From: Paenibacillus_L residui
GTDB lineage: Bacteria; Bacillota; Bacilli; Paenibacillales; NBRC-103111
Direction of reading: 5' to 3'
NCBI RefSeq assembly: GCF_042677205.1
Contig: NZ_JBHTIU010000023.1
Location: forward strand, 1-64,000
Length of the DNA: 64,000 nucleotides
Part shown: positions 7,159-14,961 of the stretch, piece by piece
How positions within the stretch are numbered: position 1 is the first letter of the stretch
How the letters are laid out: every line of letters begins with the position of its first letter
The notes under the pieces: model-generated
Told to the model about the DNA's origin: nothing
Databases searched by the model: none
The model's input: only the letters and a program-made list of their open reading frames with translations
Program-made: the position numbers and the translations under genes

Positions 7159-7772
7159 CACCCCTCACCTCCTTTCAGGGCTGCCAATTCGGTGCGGATA
7201 GCAGCTAATTCTTCGGCCTGGGCTTGGATAGTTTCCCCTTGAGCCTCTATAATCCCGTAAAGCTCGACCATGGCCAGCATAGACTGTTTATTTTCTTCGT
7301 CTGTGGCTTCATTTGCCTCATAGACTTCCACCAGTCCCAACATTGTTTGAGCAGTATCGTTCTCCACCTTCTCGACTCGCTCCGGGATGCTGGGCACTTG
7401 CGGCCGGTTCCTGATCTCCTCTATCTCCTCCGGCGTTAAACCCTCCACCCAAAATTGGGCTAGGTCTACCGGCTCCGGCGGGGGCGACGGATTGGCTTCA
7501 TCTTCTTCGTCCCGTTGCTGCTGTTCTTGCTTCCAGGCTTCCAAATCTCGCTCGTACTGCGCTTCTGCTGCTTTCCAAGCCTCAAGGTCATATCTCGGCT
7601 GATACAGTCCTTCCGGCACCGGGACGGCCACAGTGTAGCCTACAAGGACGGTTTCGGGCTCGTCCGGTGTTGAAACAGGCTTCATAATAGGAAAAACGCC
7701 TGTCACATGGTCAGCGACAAGCGTTGGTTCGAGATAATATCCGTCTAGGTCAGTTACATATGCTTCTTTCAA
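7158..7772 (-). CDS. tail-fibre-associated coiled-coil protein (XkdW position)
   Basis: 204 residues from TTG 7772 with AAGGAGG. An N-terminal beta-rich part is followed by a Glu/Gln-rich helical stretch (residues 65-95). Next comes WVEGLTPEEIEEIRN, then a long coiled coil ending IRTELAALKGG. It sits directly after the fibre gene, where PBSX has xkdW. Probably a fibre accessory or chaperone; this is inferred from position and composition. Confidence 0.65.
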   Translation of the reverse strand: MKEAYVTDLDGYYLEPTLVADHVTGVFPIMKPVSTPDEPETVLVGYTVAVPVPEGLYQPRYDLEAWKAAEAQYERDLEAWKQEQQQRDEEDEANPSPPPEPVDLAQFWVEGLTPEEIEEIRNRPQVPSIPERVEKVENDTAQTMLGLVEVYEANEATDEENKQSMLAMVELYGIIEAQGETIQAQAEELAAIRTELAALKGGEG

Positions 7773-7787
7773 GGTTACGCCTCCTTT

Positions 7788-10307
7788 CTATTGTTCTGCA
7801 CGGAATGAAATTCCGTCTAATTTTCCATCCGAATTTTGATTTGTCCATATTGCTACTTCACCCGTTGGGTCTATGGTTATTTCGCCTTTATGTGCACCAG
7901 AATAGTCCTGATAGCTATACGATAGAGATGTATTTGCTGGCCTATACCCTAGCGGCAGCCAAAATAATGTAATCTTAAGGCCTGCTGTTCCACTTTTAAT
8001 TCTGCCTCGTAGGTGTACATATCCCTGGGAGTCTTTATGATATTGTGGCCTTGTAAAGCCACCTCCATATCCTACCCATCCATTTAACAATGCTGGGGTT
8101 ATCCATTGAGGAGGACTTGGTTCTTTCATCTGCATTTGGTTCTCAACCACACTGATCCGGGCCAGAGCATTCTTATTTCCTTCCACCAGACTATCAACCG
8201 TGCCCCTCAGATTAGACACATACTCGGCGCTGATCTCTGTCGGAGCTATGCCTATCTTGTATGTGTCCAGCGCAAGGTAGGTGACTTGGTAGACGGCTGC
8301 GGGGTCATAACGCTCTCTGTTTTTAAAAAGCCAGACATTCCCATATCCAATCGATGATCCGATCTGTTCCCCCCACTCATCTGCCTCGTTGTTACAATAC
8401 ACTTTAATCACTTTGTCTACTCTTTTAGATAGTAGTGATAATGGTCTATCAGTATTATTAATGTGCCAAGCCGCTCCTCCACTAAAAACAGGATTCGCCT
8501 TCTCCCTCACCACAATACCCGTACCGACTTCAACCTGATTCGCGCCCTCGTAGAGCATCAGGCTGCCTTCATGCTCCAATGGTTCGTCTACAGGGGAGGA
8601 TAGTTGATATTGAAGGAGGTAAGGGGTCCATTTATCAGGCACAACACTGTTAGGAGGATAGTTTGGTGGTGTTGTTGATCCCAATGGGGTCTTTTCAACA
8701 TCGTTTGCGATTGCAAACCACCGCTTAGTACCAGTATTGTTATAAGGTGTTGTCAGTCCAACATCGTTGTTATACATCCTCCACCCCAAGAGGTATGCCT
8801 TGATATCTTCCTTAGTAGGCGTGTAGTCATACCCCCAACCTGAATCAGAATTCCAGACCGAGAATATGTGACCATTATCGGAAGACCAGAGTCTCGCTTC
8901 ATCCCCGCCAGTCCATTCACTACCTACATTTTTTAATATCTTTCCGTCATATTTAACAGTGACAAAACTTAAGGATTTAAAGTCTGTAATCCTAACATTC
9001 AAACGCTTATAATCTGTTCCCCTAGTGTTGTAGTCTACCTGAACATTATCTCCATCCAACTCTATTCGCCTAAACTGCCTCATAGTCCTAGGCTTACCCT
9101 CATTGTCCATGTACATCCTGTCTGCCACTGAGCCGTCCAGATTGGAGGCAAGTTGGCATGTTGGAAGGTACAAGTAGGATTTGCGTTGTGGCTGGAATGG
9201 CACGGGTTCGGAACCGATTGTAAGCATTGGTGAGTATTCAGATATATCAGAAGGAGTAATAGTACTAAGATCGCTGGTCCCTATCTCAAGTCTGAACCTT
9301 GTCTTGTCATCGTTCGACTGGAAAATTCTATATTTGGAAAAAAGTAGTCGGGATACAGTTCCATTCTCATGGTACATAAATAGTGTTGCCATAGCTTCTT
9401 TTAATAATGAAAGTGAATATTGAGTGTTTGGAAGTACAGTGAATACTGGACTTCGTATTTTAAATGGATTCGAAAGTTCTTCTCCGGTTGAGGTAAGGCC
9501 ACCTTGCTCCCATTTTACATTCTGCGGAAATAAATTACCGCCAGTATTCTCCACGTATACTGCATTAACATTCTGAATGCTGTCTACATAGGGATACTTG
9601 GCTGCTACCTCTTCCGGCGTCATAGAGTCAATGGCATTGTACTCAGCTTCGGTGATTTCGTAGAGACGGATTTCGTCTGCATAGGAGTACGTACCCGGTT
9701 GGCCAGTAATATTAACCGCTACTGGCCTTCGTTCCATAGTTAATCCGGTAAATTTTGAAACTGCCACCTGAAAGGTTGAGCTATCAGTCACTACGTTACT
9801 TCTCGTTTCATTGAAAAATCCTGATATAGAAAGGCTAGTATCTGTCGCCGTTCCATTCTTCAGCATACCTATTAAAATATAATGCTTATCTGCTTGGTAA
9901 TCATTTTTATTAACACTATAGGACGAACCGGTGCTATATCCTGTAGCAACAATTGTTTTTAAACCGTAAGAGCCATTTGTTTTATTGTCGGGGTCAAGTT
10001 CGTTTGTGACCTGATACTTCCCCCAGCGACTTATATCCTCACAGTTCCCATCCCGCCCCAAAAGGTTGACCAGCGTACGACCCCGGATATCTAGCACGTT
10101 AAAAGGCGTGTCACGATCAACGGTGATCGTTTGTGTGCCGGCTGTCAGGGATATGGGAGTGGGAGGGGAAGGAACCACCTGACCGCCTAGAGTATCATCA
10201 ATGATATCGAACGGATTGTTTATGGCGTCGACAATATCAAATGTTGTATTTCCGTCAGTCTCAGGATCGTATTTATGGAGCTTCAGATTCTGCGTATAAT
10301 TCGGCAT
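7788..10307 (-). CDS. phage tail fibre / receptor-binding protein
   Basis: 839 residues, ATG 10307 with AGGGAGGTG. The N-terminus PNYTQNLKLHKYDPETDGNTTFDIV is typical of baseplate-attached fibres of Bacillales phages. The middle contains a beta-rich carbohydrate-binding-like domain (residues 75-230), then repeated beta segments. The C-terminal 110 residues (WITPALLNGWVGYGGGF onward) resemble a receptor-binding head domain. It should recognise the host surface. It is in the XkdV position, after the DUF2313 baseplate gene. Confidence 0.85.
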   Translation of the reverse strand: MPNYTQNLKLHKYDPETDGNTTFDIVDAINNPFDIIDDTLGGQVVPSPPTPISLTAGTQTITVDRDTPFNVLDIRGRTLVNLLGRDGNCEDISRWGKYQVTNELDPDNKTNGSYGLKTIVATGYSTGSSYSVNKNDYQADKHYILIGMLKNGTATDTSLSISGFFNETRSNVVTDSSTFQVAVSKFTGLTMERRPVAVNITGQPGTYSYADEIRLYEITEAEYNAIDSMTPEEVAAKYPYVDSIQNVNAVYVENTGGNLFPQNVKWEQGGLTSTGEELSNPFKIRSPVFTVLPNTQYSLSLLKEAMATLFMYHENGTVSRLLFSKYRIFQSNDDKTRFRLEIGTSDLSTITPSDISEYSPMLTIGSEPVPFQPQRKSYLYLPTCQLASNLDGSVADRMYMDNEGKPRTMRQFRRIELDGDNVQVDYNTRGTDYKRLNVRITDFKSLSFVTVKYDGKILKNVGSEWTGGDEARLWSSDNGHIFSVWNSDSGWGYDYTPTKEDIKAYLLGWRMYNNDVGLTTPYNNTGTKRWFAIANDVEKTPLGSTTPPNYPPNSVVPDKWTPYLLQYQLSSPVDEPLEHEGSLMLYEGANQVEVGTGIVVREKANPVFSGGAAWHINNTDRPLSLLSKRVDKVIKVYCNNEADEWGEQIGSSIGYGNVWLFKNRERYDPAAVYQVTYLALDTYKIGIAPTEISAEYVSNLRGTVDSLVEGNKNALARISVVENQMQMKEPSPPQWITPALLNGWVGYGGGFTRPQYHKDSQGYVHLRGRIKSGTAGLKITLFWLPLGYRPANTSLSYSYQDYSGAHKGEITIDPTGEVAIWTNQNSDGKLDGISFRAEQ

Positions 10308-10864
10308 TACAACACCTCCCTGAAGGGTGAGAATTTGTTTAGCTTTGTACTTTGCAACTGACTCACTGTCATACTTTGATGGATGTGCTGGACAAGTAGA
10401 TATCTATATTCGTACCTGATAGCAAGATGGGCTGGAATGATATCCCTAATCGCATTTTCAATATCACGAATGTTTTCGGGTACCCCCAAGTTGCTAATAA
10501 AGGTAATAATCGCCGTAAACCCAGGACTATCAACACTCACATCAACTTCGCCGTTCACATAAGACTCCGCTACTCGTTTGATCATGGCCACTGTGACCGT
10601 TCCTGTGCCTCGAATCTTTGAAATGACGACAGATCGACGCTGCTCTATAGGCTTTGAGGGATCCGTTTCTATTCCTAACTCGAATTCCCAATGATCAAGC
10701 CACCAAGTTGCTGACAGGGCAAAATATTGATCGAGTATTTCGTCGATCGCCTGCAGGAGATTTTCAATTTCAATTCCTTGGATGTTAAGGACCGCTTGCA
10801 TAATCCGTGATCTATCATAGATTTCCGGTAAATACGATAGCATCTCTTTTCCCTTATGATTCAT
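10307..10864 (-). CDS. DUF2313/YmfQ baseplate wedge protein (XkdU-like)
   Basis: 185 residues. It starts MNHKGKEMLSYLPEIYDRSRIMQAV, then WLDHWEFELGI and RRSVVISKIRGTGT, the standard signature of the YmfQ/gp48 family that lies beside the baseplate J-like protein in contractile tails. The start overlaps the previous gene by 11 bases and the stop touches the fibre start. Confidence 0.88.
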   Translation of the reverse strand: MNHKGKEMLSYLPEIYDRSRIMQAVLNIQGIEIENLLQAIDEILDQYFALSATWWLDHWEFELGIETDPSKPIEQRRSVVISKIRGTGTVTVAMIKRVAESYVNGEVDVSVDSPGFTAIITFISNLGVPENIRDIENAIRDIIPAHLAIRYEYRYLLVQHIHQSMTVSQLQSTKLNKFSPFREVL

Positions 10865-11972
10865 ATACCGTCACCACTCCCGGCACAGCTACTTGCCCCG
10901 AAAAAATCTCTATATTCTCGTTATATGTTCCATTCACCTTAAGTTCCTGAAAATCTATGATTGGAGGGATATCTAGTAGAATAGCCGATATTCGGGTGTA
11001 TCGGACGATTGGATCCACAAAGGCAAGAGATTTAAGATATTCTTTCAGGCCAGACTCAATCAGCTTTTTGACTGTATCCAAACTAGCCTCGCTGGCCAAA
11101 GTCAACTTCGCATTCACGTTGATTGGAATTTCCTCGCCTGCTGCAATAGTTATGTCTGGACCAATCGGGGCTGTGCCTTCTCCCATAGCTGGATCCGGAT
11201 CAATATGCTGCTGGACAGCTTCCACGATTGCAGGACTTGCGGCACGTTTTTCTGTATCAAGAAGAAATACCCCAACCGTCCCCGGACCTTTCCAGATCGG
11301 AAGGACCTGAACACCACCAACACCAGGAACCTCCATTGCCCATCGTATATAGTCTGCCTTGTTACCACTCGTTCCCGGGCTTCTTACCATTGCAAAATAT
11401 CGCTCCCTCAAACTATCGTCTGACTCCTCATCGGCGCCGCTAGTGATCTCCTGCTGATTGGTAACATTACTCACACCTCTGATTGGAGTGGATATCAGTC
11501 GAATTGCCCCAGCAGGTACATTCCCGGCTTTACCCGCCACAAGCGCAATGATAGGAACGGTGACTTGGCCGGACTCCCCGATGATGGCTTCCTCAGTAGT
11601 CTCATACTCTATAGATGGTGTATCGGTTATAGAGTCAGCTTCGGTGGCCACAACGGTACCAGAAGGTATTGGACGTCCTGGCTCACCTTCAAATGTTACT
11701 GTGGACGTCGCCTTTATTGCTGCTCGCCGGCTTAACCCGCGTTCAGCTACTTTCAGATCCAAGTATGATCCAAAATTCGTAGCTGCAAATGCTCGCCGTA
11801 ATACTTCCTGTGCCCAGATCGCCGCTTGGGCCAATTCTATCGCCGTCGGACTCAGCGAGTCCCAAATAAAAGAGCCTTCCGATTTATCTAAATCTGGCGG
11901 TAGGCTCCTAAACATTCTTTGTCGTATTCGCTCCTCGGTTTGATCTGTCAAATAGTCCGGTAAGGCAGCCAA
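10854..11972 (-). CDS. baseplate J-like protein (XkdT-like)
   Basis: 372 residues from TTG 11972. The N-terminal LDKSEGSFIWDSLSPTAIEL and later RGLSRRAAIKATSTVTFEGE and GADEESDDSLRERYF motifs identify the baseplate_J family, the wedge protein that links fibres to the tail. Position between DUF2634 and DUF2313 genes is the same as in PBSX. Normal length; no sign of damage. Confidence 0.9.
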   Translation of the reverse strand: MAALPDYLTDQTEERIRQRMFRSLPPDLDKSEGSFIWDSLSPTAIELAQAAIWAQEVLRRAFAATNFGSYLDLKVAERGLSRRAAIKATSTVTFEGEPGRPIPSGTVVATEADSITDTPSIEYETTEEAIIGESGQVTVPIIALVAGKAGNVPAGAIRLISTPIRGVSNVTNQQEITSGADEESDDSLRERYFAMVRSPGTSGNKADYIRWAMEVPGVGGVQVLPIWKGPGTVGVFLLDTEKRAASPAIVEAVQQHIDPDPAMGEGTAPIGPDITIAAGEEIPINVNAKLTLASEASLDTVKKLIESGLKEYLKSLAFVDPIVRYTRISAILLDIPPIIDFQELKVNGTYNENIEIFSGQVAVPGVVTVYES

Positions 11973-12416
11973 TTATATCACCACGCTTTGCTGAATTGAT
12001 CTTGTTTCTCCGATTGTATTAGTAATCTCGCAAGTGTAGAAACATTTCTCATCTTCCCAGCGAAAAGTAAAATTTCCCACTCCGGATGTTCTCGGGTCTA
12101 CCATAAGCGTTTCCGTGACCATTCGTTTGATCTCCAACTCGTTCGCTTCCCTTGTCAGGTGCCGGGAAATTAAATCATCGAGTTCCTGGCCATGATTGCG
12201 AGAATATACGAGATGTCTGTAACGCTTAGTCAGGATCGCTTTCTTACACCATTCCAGCCATGCATCTGTGTTGGAACATCCCATAACTTTGCCGGTAGGA
12301 CTCGTAACGAAGTCCCCCTTTTCATAATCGAACTTCCAACTTCGACCGAATTGTACCTGTCGTTCCTGTTGTTCAGTATGGTCGTCATTTTCAATTATCG
12401 GAAATAGATTAGGCAT
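11973..12416 (-). CDS. DUF2634 baseplate protein (XkdS-like)
   Basis: 147 residues from ATG 12416 (GGAGGTGGAGG upstream). It has the segments GRSWKFDYEKGDF, then VYSRNHGQELDDLI and RMVTETLMVDPR, a pattern of the T4 gp25-like/DUF2634 family, which starts tail-sheath polymerisation at the baseplate. Directly follows DUF2577 with a one-base overlap. Confidence 0.87.
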   Translation of the reverse strand: MPNLFPIIENDDHTEQQERQVQFGRSWKFDYEKGDFVTSPTGKVMGCSNTDAWLEWCKKAILTKRYRHLVYSRNHGQELDDLISRHLTREANELEIKRMVTETLMVDPRTSGVGNFTFRWEDEKCFYTCEITNTIGETRSIQQSVVI

Positions 12417-12817
12417 CAACCTCCACCTCCAATGATTCTGCATACGACCACGGCCTCATTTCCGCTGTTTACGGGGATGGCCAACACCCGATCACCGGGC
12501 AAGAATCCTTCTGACCAGTTCAGGCGGACTTCCTCGATCTGGGTAGACTTAAATGAAAACTTCGCTTCCCCCGTCACCGAACGCCCCTCACCATCGATTA
12601 GACCTGATACACTACCTTCCAAAGAGAAAGCCGGCAAATGTACCGTCACCAACCAATCAGCCACCAGATAGTCTTGCATTTCATGCTTCATACTATCAAG
12701 TTTTAACCCGGTTTCAGTGATCGTCCCGAGTTCCGCTGGTACGCCATCAATAACTTGGCCGGCCTTTCTGTCCATGTTCAGACCTAATACGTTCACAAAC
12801 TCCTTAAATGGATCCAT
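12416..12817 (-). CDS. DUF2577 baseplate protein (XkdR-like)
   Basis: 133 residues from ATG 12817, nine bases after AGGAGG. Beta-rich, with LPGDRVLAIPVNSGNEAVVVCRI near the end, as in DUF2577 proteins that resemble small OB-fold hub proteins. It lies between the XkdQ-like and XkdS-like genes in the PBSX order. Confidence 0.82.
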   Translation of the reverse strand: MDPFKEFVNVLGLNMDRKAGQVIDGVPAELGTITETGLKLDSMKHEMQDYLVADWLVTVHLPAFSLEGSVSGLIDGEGRSVTGEAKFSFKSTQIEEVRLNWSEGFLPGDRVLAIPVNSGNEAVVVCRIIGGGG

Positions 12818-13940
12818 AGCCGTATACCCTCCTTTTAACAACATCAGGCCAAGCCACTTCCACGGTCATCTCACCCGGACTTCCTAAGTTATGCTGAACA
12901 GAAATGACAAGCAAGTCTAGCCCGTTGAGTCGAACCATGTCGCCGGCTCTGATTGTGTTAATATCGATAGCAACGACAGAAAACGACTCTTGCATTCCTG
13001 CGAGCATTTCCTTGGCGGCCTTACGGGCTTGGGCAACGGACTTTATTTCACTATCTTGGATGATCTTCTGGATCGTTCCGTATTTAGCTGTTTCACCTTT
13101 TTCAATAGCCAGGACCGGGGAAGGTATGTCTTGCTTTGTTTTTGGTTTTTTGCCACCTGCTTTTTTCCCAGTAGAACCTGCAGCATATTTCCGGATGTAT
13201 TCTTCCAACTCTGCATCCGACATACCGTCTGTATTCAGTTTTACATTCATTTGACTGGCGCGGCTTTTCTCTTGCGTTCCAAGCACCTTCGCTTGAGTGA
13301 CAGCCCCCTGCAGCGTTCGGAGTTGGTTCAACTCCTTGATGTTCTGATTCGATTCCAAGACCCACACCGTTTTATTTGTACCAAGTTCGTACAGTTCTAA
13401 TCCATTCGGTGTCATTCTAGGGCGGTACATCTTTCCGCCTTTTTTCACGGTCTCCTTGAGGTCGGCCATGATCATGGAATGAATAGAGCGGGGACGATAT
13501 ACTGCCTTGGAAAGGGCCACTCCTGTTTCCGGGATGCTGGCAATAGGAATCTGCCAATCAGCAGCATATTTCCGCAGCCGCTGACTAGCTGTCTGCCCGG
13601 CTGGGAGAATGTTTTCATCCTCGGATTGTTGCAGGTATATCGTTCTGTCGTAGGCTGTTACGGTTAGCGTTTTGTGCCCTTTGTCTTTACTATCGCACTC
13701 CCAAATAACACCGGGATGCAAAAGATACACCATTCCGCTCCCGTCAAAAGGTACACCCGAAACACGGATTTCATCTCCCGGACCGATTTCCGGAAAGTCA
13801 TCCGTAATGGATACTCGAATGATTGCCCTGTATGCGATCTCTTCGAGTGAATCTTCGAGCGTCACGCCCTCAAGTAATTCTCTCAAATAGTACTGATTTC
13901 GTAGGATCACATCATACCTTTTGGCACCTGGAGTAATCAT
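12804..13940 (-). CDS. XkdQ-like tail hub protein
   Basis: 378 residues. The N-terminal YDVILRNQYYLRELLEGVTL and DEIRVSGVPFDGSGMVYLL, then a mid-protein LQQSEDENILPAGQTASQRL, match the XkdQ/phage late control D-like hub family (gp27-type). A Lys-rich linker near residue 255-270 separates the final domain. Overlaps both neighbours by a few bases, as expected for a tightly packed baseplate operon. Confidence 0.85.
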   Translation of the reverse strand: MITPGAKRYDVILRNQYYLRELLEGVTLEDSLEEIAYRAIIRVSITDDFPEIGPGDEIRVSGVPFDGSGMVYLLHPGVIWECDSKDKGHKTLTVTAYDRTIYLQQSEDENILPAGQTASQRLRKYAADWQIPIASIPETGVALSKAVYRPRSIHSMIMADLKETVKKGGKMYRPRMTPNGLELYELGTNKTVWVLESNQNIKELNQLRTLQGAVTQAKVLGTQEKSRASQMNVKLNTDGMSDAELEEYIRKYAAGSTGKKAGGKKPKTKQDIPSPVLAIEKGETAKYGTIQKIIQDSEIKSVAQARKAAKEMLAGMQESFSVVAIDINTIRAGDMVRLNGLDLLVISVQHNLGSPGEMTVEVAWPDVVKRRVYGYGSI

Positions 13941-14578
13941 GATAGCACCAACTTCTGACCGGGAAATATTTTGCTAGGATCCGGGCCTATGGTTGATTTG
14001 TTCAACTCATATAGTTCTTTATACTTGGCTCCGTTTCCCAATTCAAGCTTTGCTATTTTCCACAAGCTATCTCCAGATTTCACAGTATATGTCTTGGGCA
14101 CCGGCTTGAGATCTGACCGTGGTTCTCCTGCAGAATCATTTGTGACAGCGGCCATCTCTGCCGTTGTTCTCGCCTTCACTTCACGCCACTGCCTAAACTC
14201 TACCTCGTACTGAATGTCACCGGTTTCTCCCCCAACGTAGCGGTATTCCGTTCTAGTGAGCAGTGCAGTGATGTTGACATAGGTATGCGTGATAAGCAAT
14301 TGTATGGGAGCCCGCTTTATCCTCCAATTTATTAACATGGCCATCGCCTCGTTAGGATCCGGAATATCGGGATACCGGCAATAGGATGGATCATATTCAG
14401 CCGGAAAAAAGGAAGAAAAAGAAACTCCCGATCGCTCATCACCATTTGGAAAGTCGATGTCACCAATATTGACGATAGAAACCGTTTCGATCTTTTTAGC
14501 TCCGGGGCAAATGACTTCTTCCGGATTTACCGGTAGCCGAAGCTGACCGCCTGCCGGATCAATAATATAAAAATCCAC
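13937..14578 (-). CDS. LysM-domain tail protein (XkdP-like)
   Basis: 213 residues from GTG 14578. Residues 1-135 are the conserved tail part (RLPVNPEEVICPG). The last 50 residues form a LysM domain, KTYTVKSGDSLWKIAKLELGNG and then SKIFPGQKLVL, which binds glycan and may hold the tail tip to peptidoglycan. This is the usual partner of the tape measure protein, but here it is separated from it by a toxin-like gene on the other strand. Confidence 0.88.
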   Translation of the reverse strand: MDFYIIDPAGGQLRLPVNPEEVICPGAKKIETVSIVNIGDIDFPNGDERSGVSFSSFFPAEYDPSYCRYPDIPDPNEAMAMLINWRIKRAPIQLLITHTYVNITALLTRTEYRYVGGETGDIQYEVEFRQWREVKARTTAEMAAVTNDSAGEPRSDLKPVPKTYTVKSGDSLWKIAKLELGNGAKYKELYELNKSTIGPDPSKIFPGQKLVLS

Positions 14579-14594
14579 TTGATCACCACCAACA

Positions 14595-14626
14595 AAAAAG
14601 GCGCAGCTCTCGATGGAGTGCGCCTC
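14595..14626 (-). terminator. minus-strand terminator upstream of LysM gene
   Basis: On the minus strand AGGCGCA pairs with TGCGCCT and is followed by TTTTTT. It lies between the tape-measure gene and the LysM gene, overlapping the upstream side of the plus-strand toxin promoter. It could limit read-through of the late operon or end an RNA antisense to the toxin. Confidence 0.6.
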
Positions 14627-14632
14627 TCATGG

Positions 14633-14638
14633 TATAAT
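14633..14638 (+). promoter_or_regulatory. extended -10 promoter of the toxin mRNA
   Basis: TGGTATAAT (TATAAT at 14633-14638) is an extended -10 element; a weak -35 (TCGATG) lies 17 bases upstream. Transcription would start near 14645, giving a leader of about 60 bases before the toxin start. Confidence 0.65.
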
Positions 14639-14680
14639 ATGGCTTGTACAATTGTATGGCTTGATAGGGCGGTCGGCTAA

Positions 14681-14699
14681 CTCCCGGAAGGGAGGTGAT
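14681..14699 (+). promoter_or_regulatory. hairpin covering the toxin ribosome-binding site
   Basis: CTCCC (14681-14685), loop GGAA, GGGAG (14690-14694) forms a stem that includes the start of the Shine-Dalgarno GGAGGTGAT (14691-14699). Sequestering the ribosome site in this way is characteristic of type I toxin mRNAs. Confidence 0.55.
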
Positions 14700-14703
14700 G
14701 CCC

Positions 14704-14811
14704 GTGAGCGTATACGAAGCGCTATCCGTAATGTTCCAGTTTGGAATCTGGATAATCGCGTTGATAACTCTGGTTATTACGCTGCTGATATATGCGAACA
14801 AAAAGAAATAG
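14704..14811 (+). CDS. type I toxin-like small membrane peptide (BsrG/TxpA/'holin-like toxin' type)
   Basis: 35 residues from GTG 14704: SVYEALSVMFQFGIWII, a hydrophobic stretch of about 22 residues, and the basic tail ANKKK. The S-V-Y-E-A-L start, single membrane helix and lysine tail are the pattern of Bacillales type I toxins and 'putative holin-like toxin' peptides. It lies alone on the plus strand between two minus-strand tail genes, with its own promoter (14633) and terminator (14895-14922). A hairpin/T-run on the minus strand at 14840-14800 could end an antisense RNA overlapping its 3' region, as in txpA/RatA. It may keep the prophage in the population. Confidence 0.75.
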   Translation: MSVYEALSVMFQFGIWIIALITLVITLLIYANKKK

Positions 14812-14885
14812 ACCGCCCCATGCAAAGGTATGCGGTCTATTTCTGCCGTGTAAGCTTTGAAAAGCCTACCGCCCTTAAAAGCGGC
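14798..14885 (-). ncRNA. possible antisense antitoxin RNA
   Basis: On the minus strand a 9-bp stem (GCGGTCTAT complement at 14832-14840 with 14808-14816) is followed by TTTCTTTTT, a plausible terminator reached just after crossing the toxin stop codon. A -10-like TACAAT lies near 14887-14892, but no -35 is visible. The RNA is predicted from the layout of txpA/RatA-type loci and not seen directly. Confidence 0.35.
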
Positions 14886-14894
14886 TATTGTACT

Positions 14895-14922
14895 GGAGCC
14901 GGTGCCAGCCGGCTCCTTTTAC
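14895..14922 (+). terminator. terminator of toxin mRNA
   Basis: GGAGCCGG (14895-14902) pairs with CCGGCTCC (14909-14916) and is followed by TTTTACT on the plus strand. It ends the toxin mRNA before the convergent 3' end of the tape measure gene. Confidence 0.7.
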
Positions 14923-14961
14923 TATTCTAAGTGTAGCATGTAGGATTTATACGTGCAATGG

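Noticed and set aside
14583..14825. 80-codon minus-strand frame opposite the toxin gene
   Set aside because: It has no ribosome site and exists only as the reverse of the toxin coding sequence.
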